From: Bacillus sp. AFS055030
GTDB taxonomy: Bacteria; Bacillota; Bacilli; Bacillales; Bacillaceae_G
Direction of reading: 5' to 3'
NCBI RefSeq assembly: GCF_002574545.1
Contig: NZ_NUGT01000021.1
Location: 1-64,000 of the forward strand
Length of the DNA: 64,000 nucleotides
Shown here: positions 45,701-54,100 of the stretch, in pieces
How the letters are laid out: each line of letters begins with the position of its first letter
Numbering within the stretch: position 1 is the stretch's first letter
Made by a program: the position numbers and the translations under genes
The notes under the pieces: generated by a model
What the model was told of the DNA's origin: nothing
What the model saw: only the letters and a program-made list of their open reading frames with translations
Database searches by the model: none

Positions 45701-46407
45701 AGATGAATCCTCATGCGAAATATAATGAAGACACACATACATTTACGATTAATGTTGGTGAATCGGTTAGACTTGATGCAAAAACAACTGGCTATACTCG
45801 AAATGTGTCTTGGGCAACGGATGCTTGGGATCAAGCAGGATACAAAAATGGATTACCATCACAAATCAATGCCAAACCAGATGTATCACAAGTGATTGAC
45901 CTAAGAAATATAGCAACTTATGGTGATGAAGGTAATGTAAAACCAACCGACTTAAGTGTAAATGGCGAGTACTATGGGGCATACGCAACAGGCTTAAAAC
46001 CAGGAACTTGTACGGTATCGGCATATGTTATTGATGGTTTCTTTAGAACACCGAAAAAAATCACTTATACAATCAATGTTGTTGATCCGATGAAATCAAC
46101 TGGTAAAATTGCTCCTACAAAGTTGGACAAGAACTCTTTTGCATATCCAAGCTGGTTAAAAAATGCAATGGCTGAAAAAGGATTAAATACAGATGGAAAC
46201 AAATTTATAGAAGTTAGTTACGAATCATCATCTCCAGACGATGTAGCTGTTGATGCGGATGGAAAAGTAACATATAAAACAAATAAATCAGCTACTATCA
46301 CTGCGACGGTTGTATACTCTGCAATGACATTGAATGGAGATCCACAATTTGCAAATGATAGTCACGTGATGACGTTTGTACGCACAGTATCTAAGGATGC
46401 TAAATAA
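42781..46407 (+). CDS. Large secreted protein of unknown enzymatic type in a PTS operon
   Basis: The 1208-residue protein has a signal peptide ending near VVVKA-A (about residue 33). A BIG2/Ig-like domain follows (about 45-130, WTTSDPYVAYVDMIG and TVNITVTV). Then comes a propeller-like stretch ending in GNNGLWVLGEKGNATHIVRK (about 280-300). The central part (about 300-880) is helix-rich and contains TDNDGLWTTMYASGEIWRY, SGFFARSY and several Trp/Tyr-rich segments. It reminds me of an (alpha/alpha) barrel as found in secreted glycosidases and lyases, but I cannot assign a family. The tail (about 950-1208) is all-beta with another Ig-like repeat. No wall anchor or SLH was seen. Its position between a PRD regulator and PTS genes suggests that it processes the glycan whose fragments the PTS imports. 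CGGAGGA precedes the ATG. Confidence 0.75.
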   Translation: MKRNKWFLGRALPASVLVASMFAGSFNSVVVKAAPTVSTQSTVAPISTGTKIYMTTTEITHAKPANLDTTKPVKWTTSDPYVAYVDMIGNAKGDYSGKILGISGGTARITGTGVDTNGNATTVNITVTVSETQSSTNLEKVVYYYNAGDSNIPAALKDSKWETTNIPTAPSGAKFPSKNYVGYVNGENDVKWLISKDTLIKSNDKIILGDEKPHGVITGIVSDAITLYDPNLAPADQIQYLQGGRYIPQTGGSSGSGTNNSGAAATYNAKEVITNIMPDGNNGLWVLGEKGNATHIVRKQMSLMGKSLLQTEVSRNYTDRFGFQSGNMRFNSQADMIKALMTADKDAGRGNYDTDNDGLWTTMYASGEIWRYNYMKENFGESDARTKDAKASAIRAVESIVTLGYVSGTQLKVTSKNNVNDYVYVVNSYGGNVSTIEEAKAWLAENEGKPVYVDENGKYTLDHTKKPAASGFFARSYKVNTSNNGATTPEAETWDNAWIKKKVGQTTDINGKTVYYNVAGAFKNGTNPALKAYDTVAVPPRLTNIFASQNEGLDADTKALDSNKVVYKATTSTDELVGHYFTLDLAYKAFKDEDPELAALIKNNMINHTNALILNNYFQLTVNGENPTESRFDEGTIRGNGLNVPNAPTRWANLNPEYLDGNKDAWGRDADYEDGPLNAQLLLQALAVAKDFGGYTSKEKELLKAQGIDVVEPLDFANEYKVMNGQKATKKANEHNDFEVRYPKTHNSKSMLDMSLQYLARYFGIAAHNGDDIGVSGVTHESYMNYSDEEEEALAYYTLSHHADQFNGDEILEGMNQWWTNEKREKNPFMTTFYAASLGALKAKGIDIGNAQVDLAGSEWQMSRIPNNFMNFDVLSANRNDVTHVAPNLMVDQLIPRDEVMMSKYNTNIFGTMDRRTIDSGNSLTMESSTVISMPYWITQNPEDVAYVEKLGSKVTKPVNKGTESLSYPTNIAKMNPHAKYNEDTHTFTINVGESVRLDAKTTGYTRNVSWATDAWDQAGYKNGLPSQINAKPDVSQVIDLRNIATYGDEGNVKPTDLSVNGEYYGAYATGLKPGTCTVSAYVIDGFFRTPKKITYTINVVDPMKSTGKIAPTKLDKNSFAYPSWLKNAMAEKGLNTDGNKFIEVSYESSSPDDVAVDADGKVTYKTNKSATITATVVYSAMTLNGDPQFANDSHVMTFVRTVSKDAK

Positions 46408-46468
46408 AAGTATCTGTTATTAAATTCAAACATTAAAGATTATTTACTAAAAGAAATAAATTCTAAAA

Positions 46469-46508
46469 GGATCTTGGTATATGGGAAATTCATGATTTAC
46501 CAAGATCC
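46469..46508 (+). other. 11-bp perfect hairpin between the secreted protein and EIIC genes
   Basis: GGATCTTGGTA (46469-46479) and TACCAAGATCC (46498-46508) are exact complements around an 18-nt loop. No U tract follows and the EIIC gene starts 26 bases later. It may be a processing or stabilising element allowing different levels of the two products. Confidence 0.55.
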
Positions 46509-46534
46509 GAATTCCTTAGAGAGGGGATAACGAA

Positions 46535-47839
46535 ATGAACAGTAAATTTTTTGAAAAAAAATTCTTACCGATCGCTTCGAAAATAGGTAATCAAAGACAC
46601 TTACTTGCTTTGCGTGACGGTATTATGTTTGCCATGCCACTAATGATCATTGGTTCATTTTTCATTATCGTAGCTTGGTTAGAAGCAGAGTGGTACCAAA
46701 ACTTTATGTCAAAAGTGTTTGGCGAAAATTGGAATGCTTTTGGAGATATCGTTTATAACGGTTCAATGGGGATTATCGCTTTAGTTGCAGTATTTGGCGT
46801 AGCTTATTCCTTAGCAAGTAGTTATAAGGTCGACAAAAAGAATATTGATGGAGTTCCAGCTGGAGTATTAGCATTAGCAAGTTATTTAATTGTTAATATT
46901 ATGAGCACTTTCAAAGATGGTAAGGAAACTGTATCTGCATGGTCACCTGATCTATTTGGTGCACAATACTTGTTTGTTGGATTAATCATTGCCATTATTA
47001 CTGCTGAAATATATCGTTACTTCTTACAAAAGAAGATCATCATTACGTTACCAGATACTGTACCGCCAACAGTTTCACGTTCATTTACGGCGCTTATTCC
47101 TGGTTTTGTGATTATCCTTTTCTTCTTACTAGTTCGATACGGATTTAGTCATACTGGATGGGGAGATTTTGCAACGTTTGTTCATAAAGTTGTAACACAA
47201 CCATTTACAATTTTAGGTTCAACTTATATTGGTACACTTGTCGCTTGTTTAATGGAACATCTTTTATGGAGCTTTGGGATCCACGGTTCTTCGATTATCA
47301 CATCTGTTATGGAACCAATTTGGATTACAAATGCTGATGCGAACTTGGCAGCAGTTAAAGCAGGTAAAGAATTACCACATATTATTACGTATACATTCTA
47401 TGAGAATGGGATCTGGATGGGTGGATCTGGAGCTACTTTACCAGTAGCAATCTATATGACATTTTTAGCGAAGTCAAAACTTCTTAAGAAGGTAGGACGT
47501 CTAGCGATTGGACCATCGATCTTTAACGTAAATGAGCCAATTATGTTTGGTGTTCCAATTGTTTTAAATCCATTTTTAATGATTCCTTATATTCTAGCGC
47601 CAGTAGCAGTGTTAACAGTGACTTACTTTGGTACGGCAATGGGAATATTCCCACATACGACTGGAACGATTATCCCGTGGACAACCCCATATTTCATAAG
47701 TGGTTATTTAATGACGGGTGGTAAGATTATGGGTGTAGTCATGCAATTAGTAGCTTTTGCAGTGGCTTCGGCAATTTGGTTCCCATTCATTAGAATGTGG
47801 GATAAGAAAAATTTAGAATTAGAGAATACTAGTAAATAA
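46535..47839 (+). CDS. PTS EIIC, Lac family (cellobiose/diacetylchitobiose type)
   Basis: The 434-residue integral membrane protein is the sugar-translocating subunit of a phosphotransferase system. It opens with the cytosolic FFEKKFLPIASKIGNQRHLLALRDGIMFAMPLMIIGS pattern typical of CelB/ChbC (quoted here in part: GNQRHLLALRDG). It has about ten hydrophobic segments, the LLWSFGIHGSSII region and NVNEPIMFGVPIVLNP near the sugar site. GAGAGGGG precedes ATG 46535. Its EIIB and EIIA partners are separate genes downstream. The family transports beta-linked disaccharides such as cellobiose or chitobiose; the actual sugar is unknown. Confidence 0.92.
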   Translation: MNSKFFEKKFLPIASKIGNQRHLLALRDGIMFAMPLMIIGSFFIIVAWLEAEWYQNFMSKVFGENWNAFGDIVYNGSMGIIALVAVFGVAYSLASSYKVDKKNIDGVPAGVLALASYLIVNIMSTFKDGKETVSAWSPDLFGAQYLFVGLIIAIITAEIYRYFLQKKIIITLPDTVPPTVSRSFTALIPGFVIILFFLLVRYGFSHTGWGDFATFVHKVVTQPFTILGSTYIGTLVACLMEHLLWSFGIHGSSIITSVMEPIWITNADANLAAVKAGKELPHIITYTFYENGIWMGGSGATLPVAIYMTFLAKSKLLKKVGRLAIGPSIFNVNEPIMFGVPIVLNPFLMIPYILAPVAVLTVTYFGTAMGIFPHTTGTIIPWTTPYFISGYLMTGGKIMGVVMQLVAFAVASAIWFPFIRMWDKKNLELENTSK

Positions 47840-47888
47840 TTCGACAGCAATTAAATGGATAATTGATTAGAAGAAGGGACTAAAACTT

Positions 47889-48404
47889 ATGGAAAATCGA
47901 CAAAAAATACTAACTTCGTTTCGATTAAAAAGAATCGGTGCCTTTGCCATTGATGCAATAATTGTTTCAATCATCTTGTCAATTGTGTATCGAATCACGG
48001 GACTTCCAAACTTTCCAGGGGTCTTAGCAAATATGATTGAGCTTCAAAAATCAACTGCTAGTCAAGATGCAACTGTAAAGGTAATGGCTCTTTTTAATGA
48101 AGCATTTCTACAATCGCTTATCATCTATTTTTGTTATGAAGTTGCTACAACTCTATTATTGAGAGGGTCAACAATTGGAAAGATGATCTTTCGATTAAAA
48201 TTAACACGCATTAATAACAATAAGGGAAAGCTTCCTTATATATTTCTAGTGATTGTTAGAAGTTTCTTTAAATTTTTGACGATGTTTATTTTTCAAGGTA
48301 TCCCTTTCTTCTTATCCGTTATTAGCATGTTTGCTAATCAAAAATCATTGGCTGTACACGATCGAATTGGTCGATTTGTCGTTATGAATAAAAAGGAAGC
48401 ATAA
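47889..48404 (+). CDS. RDD family membrane protein
   Basis: The 171-residue protein carries the RDD signature: RLKRIGAFAIDAIIVSIILS near the start (R and D of the motif), a central TTLLLRGSTIGKMIFRLKL segment and the final AVHDRIGRFVVM. Three to four hydrophobic segments are visible. RDD proteins are small membrane proteins; some are linked to ion transport, but most are uncharacterised. It sits between EIIC and EIIB, 49 bases after EIIC, in an otherwise standard PTS operon, so a role as accessory or stabiliser of this transporter is an inference. Confidence 0.85.
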   Translation: MENRQKILTSFRLKRIGAFAIDAIIVSIILSIVYRITGLPNFPGVLANMIELQKSTASQDATVKVMALFNEAFLQSLIIYFCYEVATTLLLRGSTIGKMIFRLKLTRINNNKGKLPYIFLVIVRSFFKFLTMFIFQGIPFFLSVISMFANQKSLAVHDRIGRFVVMNKKEA

Positions 48405-48432
48405 AAACTTACTAAAGAAAGAGGAAATCATC

Positions 48433-48741
48433 ATGAATATCTTACTTTGCTGTGCTGCAGGCATGTCAACAAGTCTAATCGTTTCTAAAATGGAAAAAGT
48501 TGCGGAATCAAAAGGTATTTCAGCACGTATATGGGCAGTTTCTGAATCAGTTGTTCGCTCAGAAATCGAAGAAGCTGATGTGTTATTGTTAGGTCCACAA
48601 GTACGTTTCCTTTTAGAAGAAATGGAAGAAATCTGTGAAGAGAAAAACATTCCAGTTGAAGTAATTAATATGATGAATTATGGCATGTGCGATGGTGAAG
48701 CGATTTTAGAGCAAGCGATCAGTTTAATTGAAAATAAGTAG
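48433..48741 (+). CDS. PTS EIIB, Lac family
   Basis: The 102-residue cytosolic subunit takes the phosphate from EIIA and passes it to the sugar during transport. The N-terminus MNILLCCAAGMSTSLIV holds the phosphorylated cysteine, probably Cys7, and the VLLLGPQVRFLLEEM segment is typical of CelA/ChbB. GAGG lies before ATG 48433. Unlike the chb operon order, here EIIC comes first. Confidence 0.93.
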   Translation: MNILLCCAAGMSTSLIVSKMEKVAESKGISARIWAVSESVVRSEIEEADVLLLGPQVRFLLEEMEEICEEKNIPVEVINMMNYGMCDGEAILEQAISLIENK

Positions 48742-48887
48742 TAACTGTCAAAGAATTGACTCTTTTCAATCTTTGCCCAAGAAAAATATGATAAATACCT
48801 TAAAGGTTTATACATTTTAAAATTAATAACCGTGGGAATATGACGATAAAAAAATTTTATGAATAAAAAAGAGAGGAGGTCAGTTTT

Positions 48888-49199
48888 ATGGTAAAAAATG
48901 AAACAGAAATTTTCACACTGATCCTTCACGGTGGAAATGGTCGAAGTGCTGCAATGGAAGCGATTCAAGCAGCAAAAAAACAAGACTTCGATTTGGCTCG
49001 CAAGAAATTGAAAGAATCAGGTGATGCTTTAAATGAGGCACATCATATTCAAACAACACTTATTCAGTCAGAGATCGGTGGTACTCCAACTGAGATTTCA
49101 CTTTTAATGATCCATGCCCAAGATCACTTAATGAATGCAATGACTGTAAAAGACTTGGCAAAAGAGTTCGTTGACATGTATGAAAGGGGCCTAAAGTAA
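48888..49199 (+). CDS. PTS EIIA, Lac family
   Basis: The 103-residue helical subunit receives phosphate from HPr. The conserved [11 protein letters not shown] motif near residue 76 contains the phosphorylated histidine, and [15 protein letters not shown] at the start and the [13 protein letters not shown] region complete the three-helix pattern. GAGAGGAGG lies eight bases before the ATG, a very strong site. Its stop TAA shares a base with the ATG of the GH4 gene. About 145 bases without a gene separate it from EIIB. Confidence 0.93.
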   Translation: MVKNETEIFTLILHGGNGRSAAMEAIQAAKKQDFDLARKKLKESGDALNEAHHIQTTLIQSEIGGTPTEISLLMIHAQDHLMNAMTVKDLAKEFVDMYERGLK

Positions 49200-50515
49200 T
49201 GTCAAAGAAATTTAAAATCGTTACAATAGGTGGAGGCTCAAGTTATACGCCAGAATTGGTTGAGGGAATCATTAAGCGCTATGAACAAATCCCAGTAACT
49301 GAGCTGTGGCTTGTTGATGTCGAAGCTGGACGAGAAAAATTAGAAACAGTTGGTGCACTAGCAAAGCGTATGGTCAAAAAAGCTGGAGTACCAATGGAAA
49401 TTCATCTTTCGTATGATCGCCGTGAGGCCTTAAGGGATGCTGATTTTGTTACAACACAGCTTCGTGTTGGACAACTAGCTGCACGTGCACTTGATGAAAG
49501 AATTCCGCTAAAACATGGCGTAATCGGACAAGAAACAAATGGTGCAGGTGGATTGTTTAAAGCCTTACGTACAATTCCAGTTATTTTGGATATTTGTAAA
49601 GAAGTGGAAGAGCTATGTCCAAATGCTTGGATTCTTAACTTTACAAACCCTGCCGGAATGGTAACAGAGGCAGCATTAAGATATTCAAATATTAAGAGAT
49701 TTATTGGTCTTTGCAATATACCGATTGGAATGGAAATGGGTGTTGCAAAACTATTAAATGTAGATCATTCACGTGTACGTATTGATTTTGCAGGTTTAAA
49801 TCATATGGTATATGGTATAGAGGTTTATTTAGATGGAGTTAGTGTAAAAGAACAAGTACTTGAAATGATTATGGATCCTGCGAATGCTAGTTTTGTAAAA
49901 AATATAGATGCTGAAGAATGGGCACCTGAATTCTTAAAAGCAGTCAATGTCATTCCTTGTTCATATCATCATTACTATTACAAAACATCGGAAATGCTTG
50001 AAAGAGCATTAAAGGATTTTGAATCGAATGAAACGCGTGCAGAAGTCGTGCAAAAAATTGAAGCTTCTCTTTTTGAAAAATATAAAGATGAAGCGCTAGA
50101 TATAAAACCACCTGAATTAGAAAAACGCGGTGGAGCTTACTATTCTGATGCGGCTTGTCGTTTAATTTCATCAATTTATAATGATACGAGAGATATCCAA
50201 CCATTAAATACAATGAACAAGGGAGCAATCTCGGGCTTACCGTATGACGGGGCAGTAGAAGTTAGCTGTGTTATTACAAAAGATGGTCCTATTCCACTAA
50301 CAATCGGGGAATTACCAGTGCCAGTTCGAGGATTAATTCAAACGATTAAATCTTTCGAACAGACAGCAATCGAGGCTGCTGTAGAAGGAAGTCGTGAAAA
50401 AGCAATTCTTGCCTTAACGATTAACCCGCTTGTAGCTAACGATAAAGTAGCTGTAGCCATCGTTGATGAAATGCTAGAAGCGCATAAAGAATATTTACCG
50501 AGATTTTATAAATAG
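49199..50515 (+). CDS. 6-phospho-beta-glucosidase, GH4 family
   Basis: This 438-residue NAD- and metal-dependent glycosidase hydrolyses phosphorylated disaccharides through an oxidation-elimination mechanism. It has the NAD loop VTIGGGSSYTPELVEG near residue 7. The metal-binding residues are Cys172 (GLCNIPIGM) and His202 (GLNHMVYG), and GQETNGAGGLFKALRTIP is typical of LicH/CelF/ChbF. The one-base overlap with EIIA couples it to the transporter, so its substrate should be the PTS product, for example cellobiose-6-phosphate or chitobiose-6-phosphate. Which of these, or a less common sugar, cannot be told from sequence. Confidence 0.92.
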   Translation: MSKKFKIVTIGGGSSYTPELVEGIIKRYEQIPVTELWLVDVEAGREKLETVGALAKRMVKKAGVPMEIHLSYDRREALRDADFVTTQLRVGQLAARALDERIPLKHGVIGQETNGAGGLFKALRTIPVILDICKEVEELCPNAWILNFTNPAGMVTEAALRYSNIKRFIGLCNIPIGMEMGVAKLLNVDHSRVRIDFAGLNHMVYGIEVYLDGVSVKEQVLEMIMDPANASFVKNIDAEEWAPEFLKAVNVIPCSYHHYYYKTSEMLERALKDFESNETRAEVVQKIEASLFEKYKDEALDIKPPELEKRGGAYYSDAACRLISSIYNDTRDIQPLNTMNKGAISGLPYDGAVEVSCVITKDGPIPLTIGELPVPVRGLIQTIKSFEQTAIEAAVEGSREKAILALTINPLVANDKVAVAIVDEMLEAHKEYLPRFYK

Positions 50516-50526
50516 GAAATATGTTT

Positions 50527-50566
50527 ACGGCAGCAAATCCTTTAGGATGCTGCCTTTTATATTTTT
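50527..50566 (+). terminator. Terminator of the PTS-GH4 operon
   Basis: GGCAGC (50529-50534) pairs with GCTGCC (50549-50554); an inner ATCC/GGAT stem closes a TTTA loop, and a T-rich tract follows. Confidence 0.9.
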
Positions 50567-51114
50567 ATAAAGATATTCTGATATTTTAATAGAACCACTA
50601 CCTAGTCTAGGACTAGCCTAAACAATTGTCGAATAATCAATACAAAAGTCTTAGTAAGGATTTTTTCATCATAAAACATTTTATGATGATCTATCTAGAT
50701 GATAAATATATCTAGAACTTTATAACTATAAAAAAATGCTCCAAAACGATAAATTAATACATAAAATTACATAATTTTATTAAAAACGCAAAGAAACTTT
50801 AAAGATTTTAAAATATTTGGAATTTTATGAAGGAATTTTGACTCAAAAAAAGAATTAGTTAATTTATCTATTATTCCTTAAAAACTTTATTAAAAATTAT
50901 TTAGAAAGTATAGGCATTAATAGGTTCAAAAAAGATGAAAGGAGATATTAGGGGGCCATCTGTGTAAAGTTTTTGAGGTAATTTGGCATGTTCTTTATTG
51001 AGAAAAGAATTTGTCGATAATCCTCGAATTGCTGAATTAAAAAACAGGGGAAGTTTTTTAAGAAAGTATGTACTAATTTATTTTATTTAAAATTATCTTG
51101 GAGGGAACGGAGAA
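50567..51114. other. AT-rich intergenic region before the second subtilase
   Basis: About 550 bases with no credible gene. The main visible structure is a 24-bp palindrome at 50666-50689. A GGAGGGAACGG ribosome binding site lies just before 51115. No clear sigma-A promoter could be picked. Confidence 0.5.
50666..50689. promoter_or_regulatory. 24-bp palindrome, possible operator
   Basis: TCATCATAAAA (50666-50676) and TTTTATGATGA (50679-50689) are exact reverse complements separated by CA. The arms are too close for a good RNA hairpin loop, so a protein-binding site is more likely. It lies about 430 bases before the subtilase start, so its target is uncertain. Confidence 0.45.
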
Positions 51115-54100
51115 ATGAATAATAAAAAGAATCGTAAAATTACTACATATGCATTAGCATCTGCTCTTGCTCTTTCTAATTTTGCATTTGTTTCACCAAC
51201 TTCAGCAAAATCTTACCGACCAGGTGATTTAGCATCTAAGTTGGAGCAAATTAAACAATCACAAAATAAAAATAAAGTATCTGAAGCGAAAGCAAAATTA
51301 AAAGCTTCAGATAAAGTACGTGTCATTGTTGAATTAGAAGGGCAGTCACCAATTGAATACGCAACTAAACAAGGTAAATTGTTTAAGGACTTGTCTCAAA
51401 GTCAAAAGTCTAGTCTATATGCAAAAGTTGATAGCCAACAAAGTTCGGTAAAATCAAAATTAAAATCAAAAGGTATTAACATTAATTATAAAAAACATTT
51501 TACAACTGCATTTAACGGTTTCAGTGGTGTAGTTGAATTTAGTGATGTAGCAAAAATTGAAGCTACTTCAGGTGTAAAAAACGTTTATTTAGCAAATGAA
51601 TACAATCGTCCTACATCTGAACCAACTACACCAGATATGACGAAGAGTCATCAATTTATCCAGTCTAAAGAAACTTGGAAAGACACTGGATTTGATGGTA
51701 AAGGTATGGTTATCTCTATTATCGATACAGGGATTGACCCTACACATCGTGACTTTAAATTAACTGATCCTACAAAAGAGGACTTAACAAAAGATTCTGT
51801 GGCTAAAATTGTAAAAGATAAAGCTTTACCAGGTAAATTCTACACTGATAAGGTTCCTTATGGTTATAACTACTATGACCAAAATGATATCGTTACAGAC
51901 CTTGGACCAGGTGCTTCAATGCATGGTATGCACGTAGCAGGTACTACAGCTGCTAACGGTGACGAAGCAAACGGTGGTATTAAAGGGGTTGCACCAGAAG
52001 CGCAAGTTCTTGCGATGAAGGTATTCAGTAATGACCCAAGCTATCCATCTACATGGTCTGATATTTATCTTGCAGCAATTGATGATTCTATTAAACTAGG
52101 AGCAGATGTACTAAACATGAGTCTTGGTTCTGTAGCATCTTCTTATGAGCCAAATAGTGCAGAAGATCTTGCAATTACTCGTGCAGTTGACAACGGTATC
52201 GTCTGTGCTGTTTCTTCTGGTAACTCAAACCATATTGGTTATGGCTGGGGAGATCCTCTATCACAAAACCCTGATATCGGTGTAACTGGAGCTCCAGGTC
52301 TTAATAAAGACACGATCTCAGTAGCTGCTTCTGGAAATGAAGCTTATCTTTATGAACATGCGATCACTGTGGATGGTAATAATGATCTTACTGTTATTGG
52401 TAAGGGAATCGATGCTTGGAAGAATTTATCAGATAAATTCGGTGGAAATATTCCAGTTGTAAATCTAGGTAAGAACGCTGATGGAAGCTACAAACTAGGT
52501 GGTCAGGATGATTATAAAGGCGTAGATGTTAAAGGGAAAATCGTATTAGTCGCACGTGGTACGTATACTTTTGCTGATAAAACGAAATATGCCTCTCAAG
52601 CTGGTGCTGCTGGTATTATCGTTTGGAACGCTACAGCTGGTGCTCAATACGCTGACCAAGGCGGATGGGAAGTACCAATGATGCTTGTTAACTCAAAAGC
52701 AGATGGTGAAGCGTTAGCGAATGCGATTAATGGTTCAGGAACAATTCATGTTAACCAAACAGCAAAAAATGAAAGTCCAGAAATGGGTCGTATGACTGCA
52801 TTTACTTCATGGGGAGTTACACCTAGTCTTGAGTTAAAACCTGAAATTACAGCTCCTGGTGGAAATATTTATTCAACCGTTAATAATAATCAATATGAAG
52901 TAATGAGTGGTACTTCAATGGCAGCTCCACACGTAGCTGGTGGTTCTGCATTAGTACAAGAGTACTTGAAAAGTGATAAACGTTTCAGTTCGTTAAGCTT
53001 AAGTCAACGTACTCACTTAGCAAAAGTATTACTAATGAATACTGCAAAAGTTATTAATGACTTAGATGGTCATCCATTCTCACCACGCCGTCAAGGTGCA
53101 GGTATGATGCAAATTGAAAATGCAGTTACAACACCAGTTTACTTCTACAGTAAGGCAACAGGTGAAGCGAAATATGAATTGAAGGATTTCCAATCTAAAC
53201 AAGTATCGATGACGTTCACTGCAAAAAATATTTCTGATAAAGATGCTGAATATAAAGTTGATGCAAATGCGTTAACAGATGAATTCTATCAAACTGCTGA
53301 CGTTGATCGTAATGCGCTTCAAACAGGTGCATTAAAAGGTGCAAAAATAGATGCTCCTAAAACAATTAAAGTACCAGCGGGTCAATCTGTTGATTTCACT
53401 GTGAAAATTGATTTAACTAATGCAAAAATTCCTGGATTCGATAAAGCTGGTAAAGAAATTCTAGCAGATCTTCATGACAATATTTTCGTTGAAGGTTCTG
53501 TAAATCTTATCGGTACAAACGGTAATCCAAATTTAACGGCTCCATACGTAGGCTTCTACGGTAAGTGGGACAGTCTGCCAATCGTTGATGGATTCAAAGA
53601 TCTTGGTGAAACTCGTTACTTTGATTTAGCAAGAGCTTATAAAGGTGCACATGACATGGCATCTGATTACGATAGTACATTCTGGGAAGCTGCGCCTGGA
53701 AAGAATGGAGAGAAATATTACGCATTTTCACCAAATGACGACAATAATGGTGATGATATCAATGCGCTTCCATCATTCCTAAGAAATGCATCAGAAGTAC
53801 AATATAACATCCTTGACAAAAACAATAAATTCCTTCGCCGTTTAAGTGCTCAATCGGATGTGACTAAAAATAACTTTAACAATGGTAGAGGCGAAATCAT
53901 GAAGGATAGCGAGTCTACTATTTGGGATGGTAAAGTGAATGGGCAAGTTATGCCAGACGGTTTATACTATTACGAGATTAAATCTGTAATTGGCTATAAT
54001 AATGCAAAGTGGCAGTCTAAAAAGATTCCAGTATATATTGATACTAAAGCTCCAAGTGTTAAAGCAACTTATGATCCAGATAAGAAAATTGTATCTTGGA

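Noticed and set aside
48742-48887. Hairpin CAAAGA/TCTTTG after EIIB as a terminator
   Set aside because: The stem is interrupted and has no U tract, and the operon clearly continues to EIIA and GH4.
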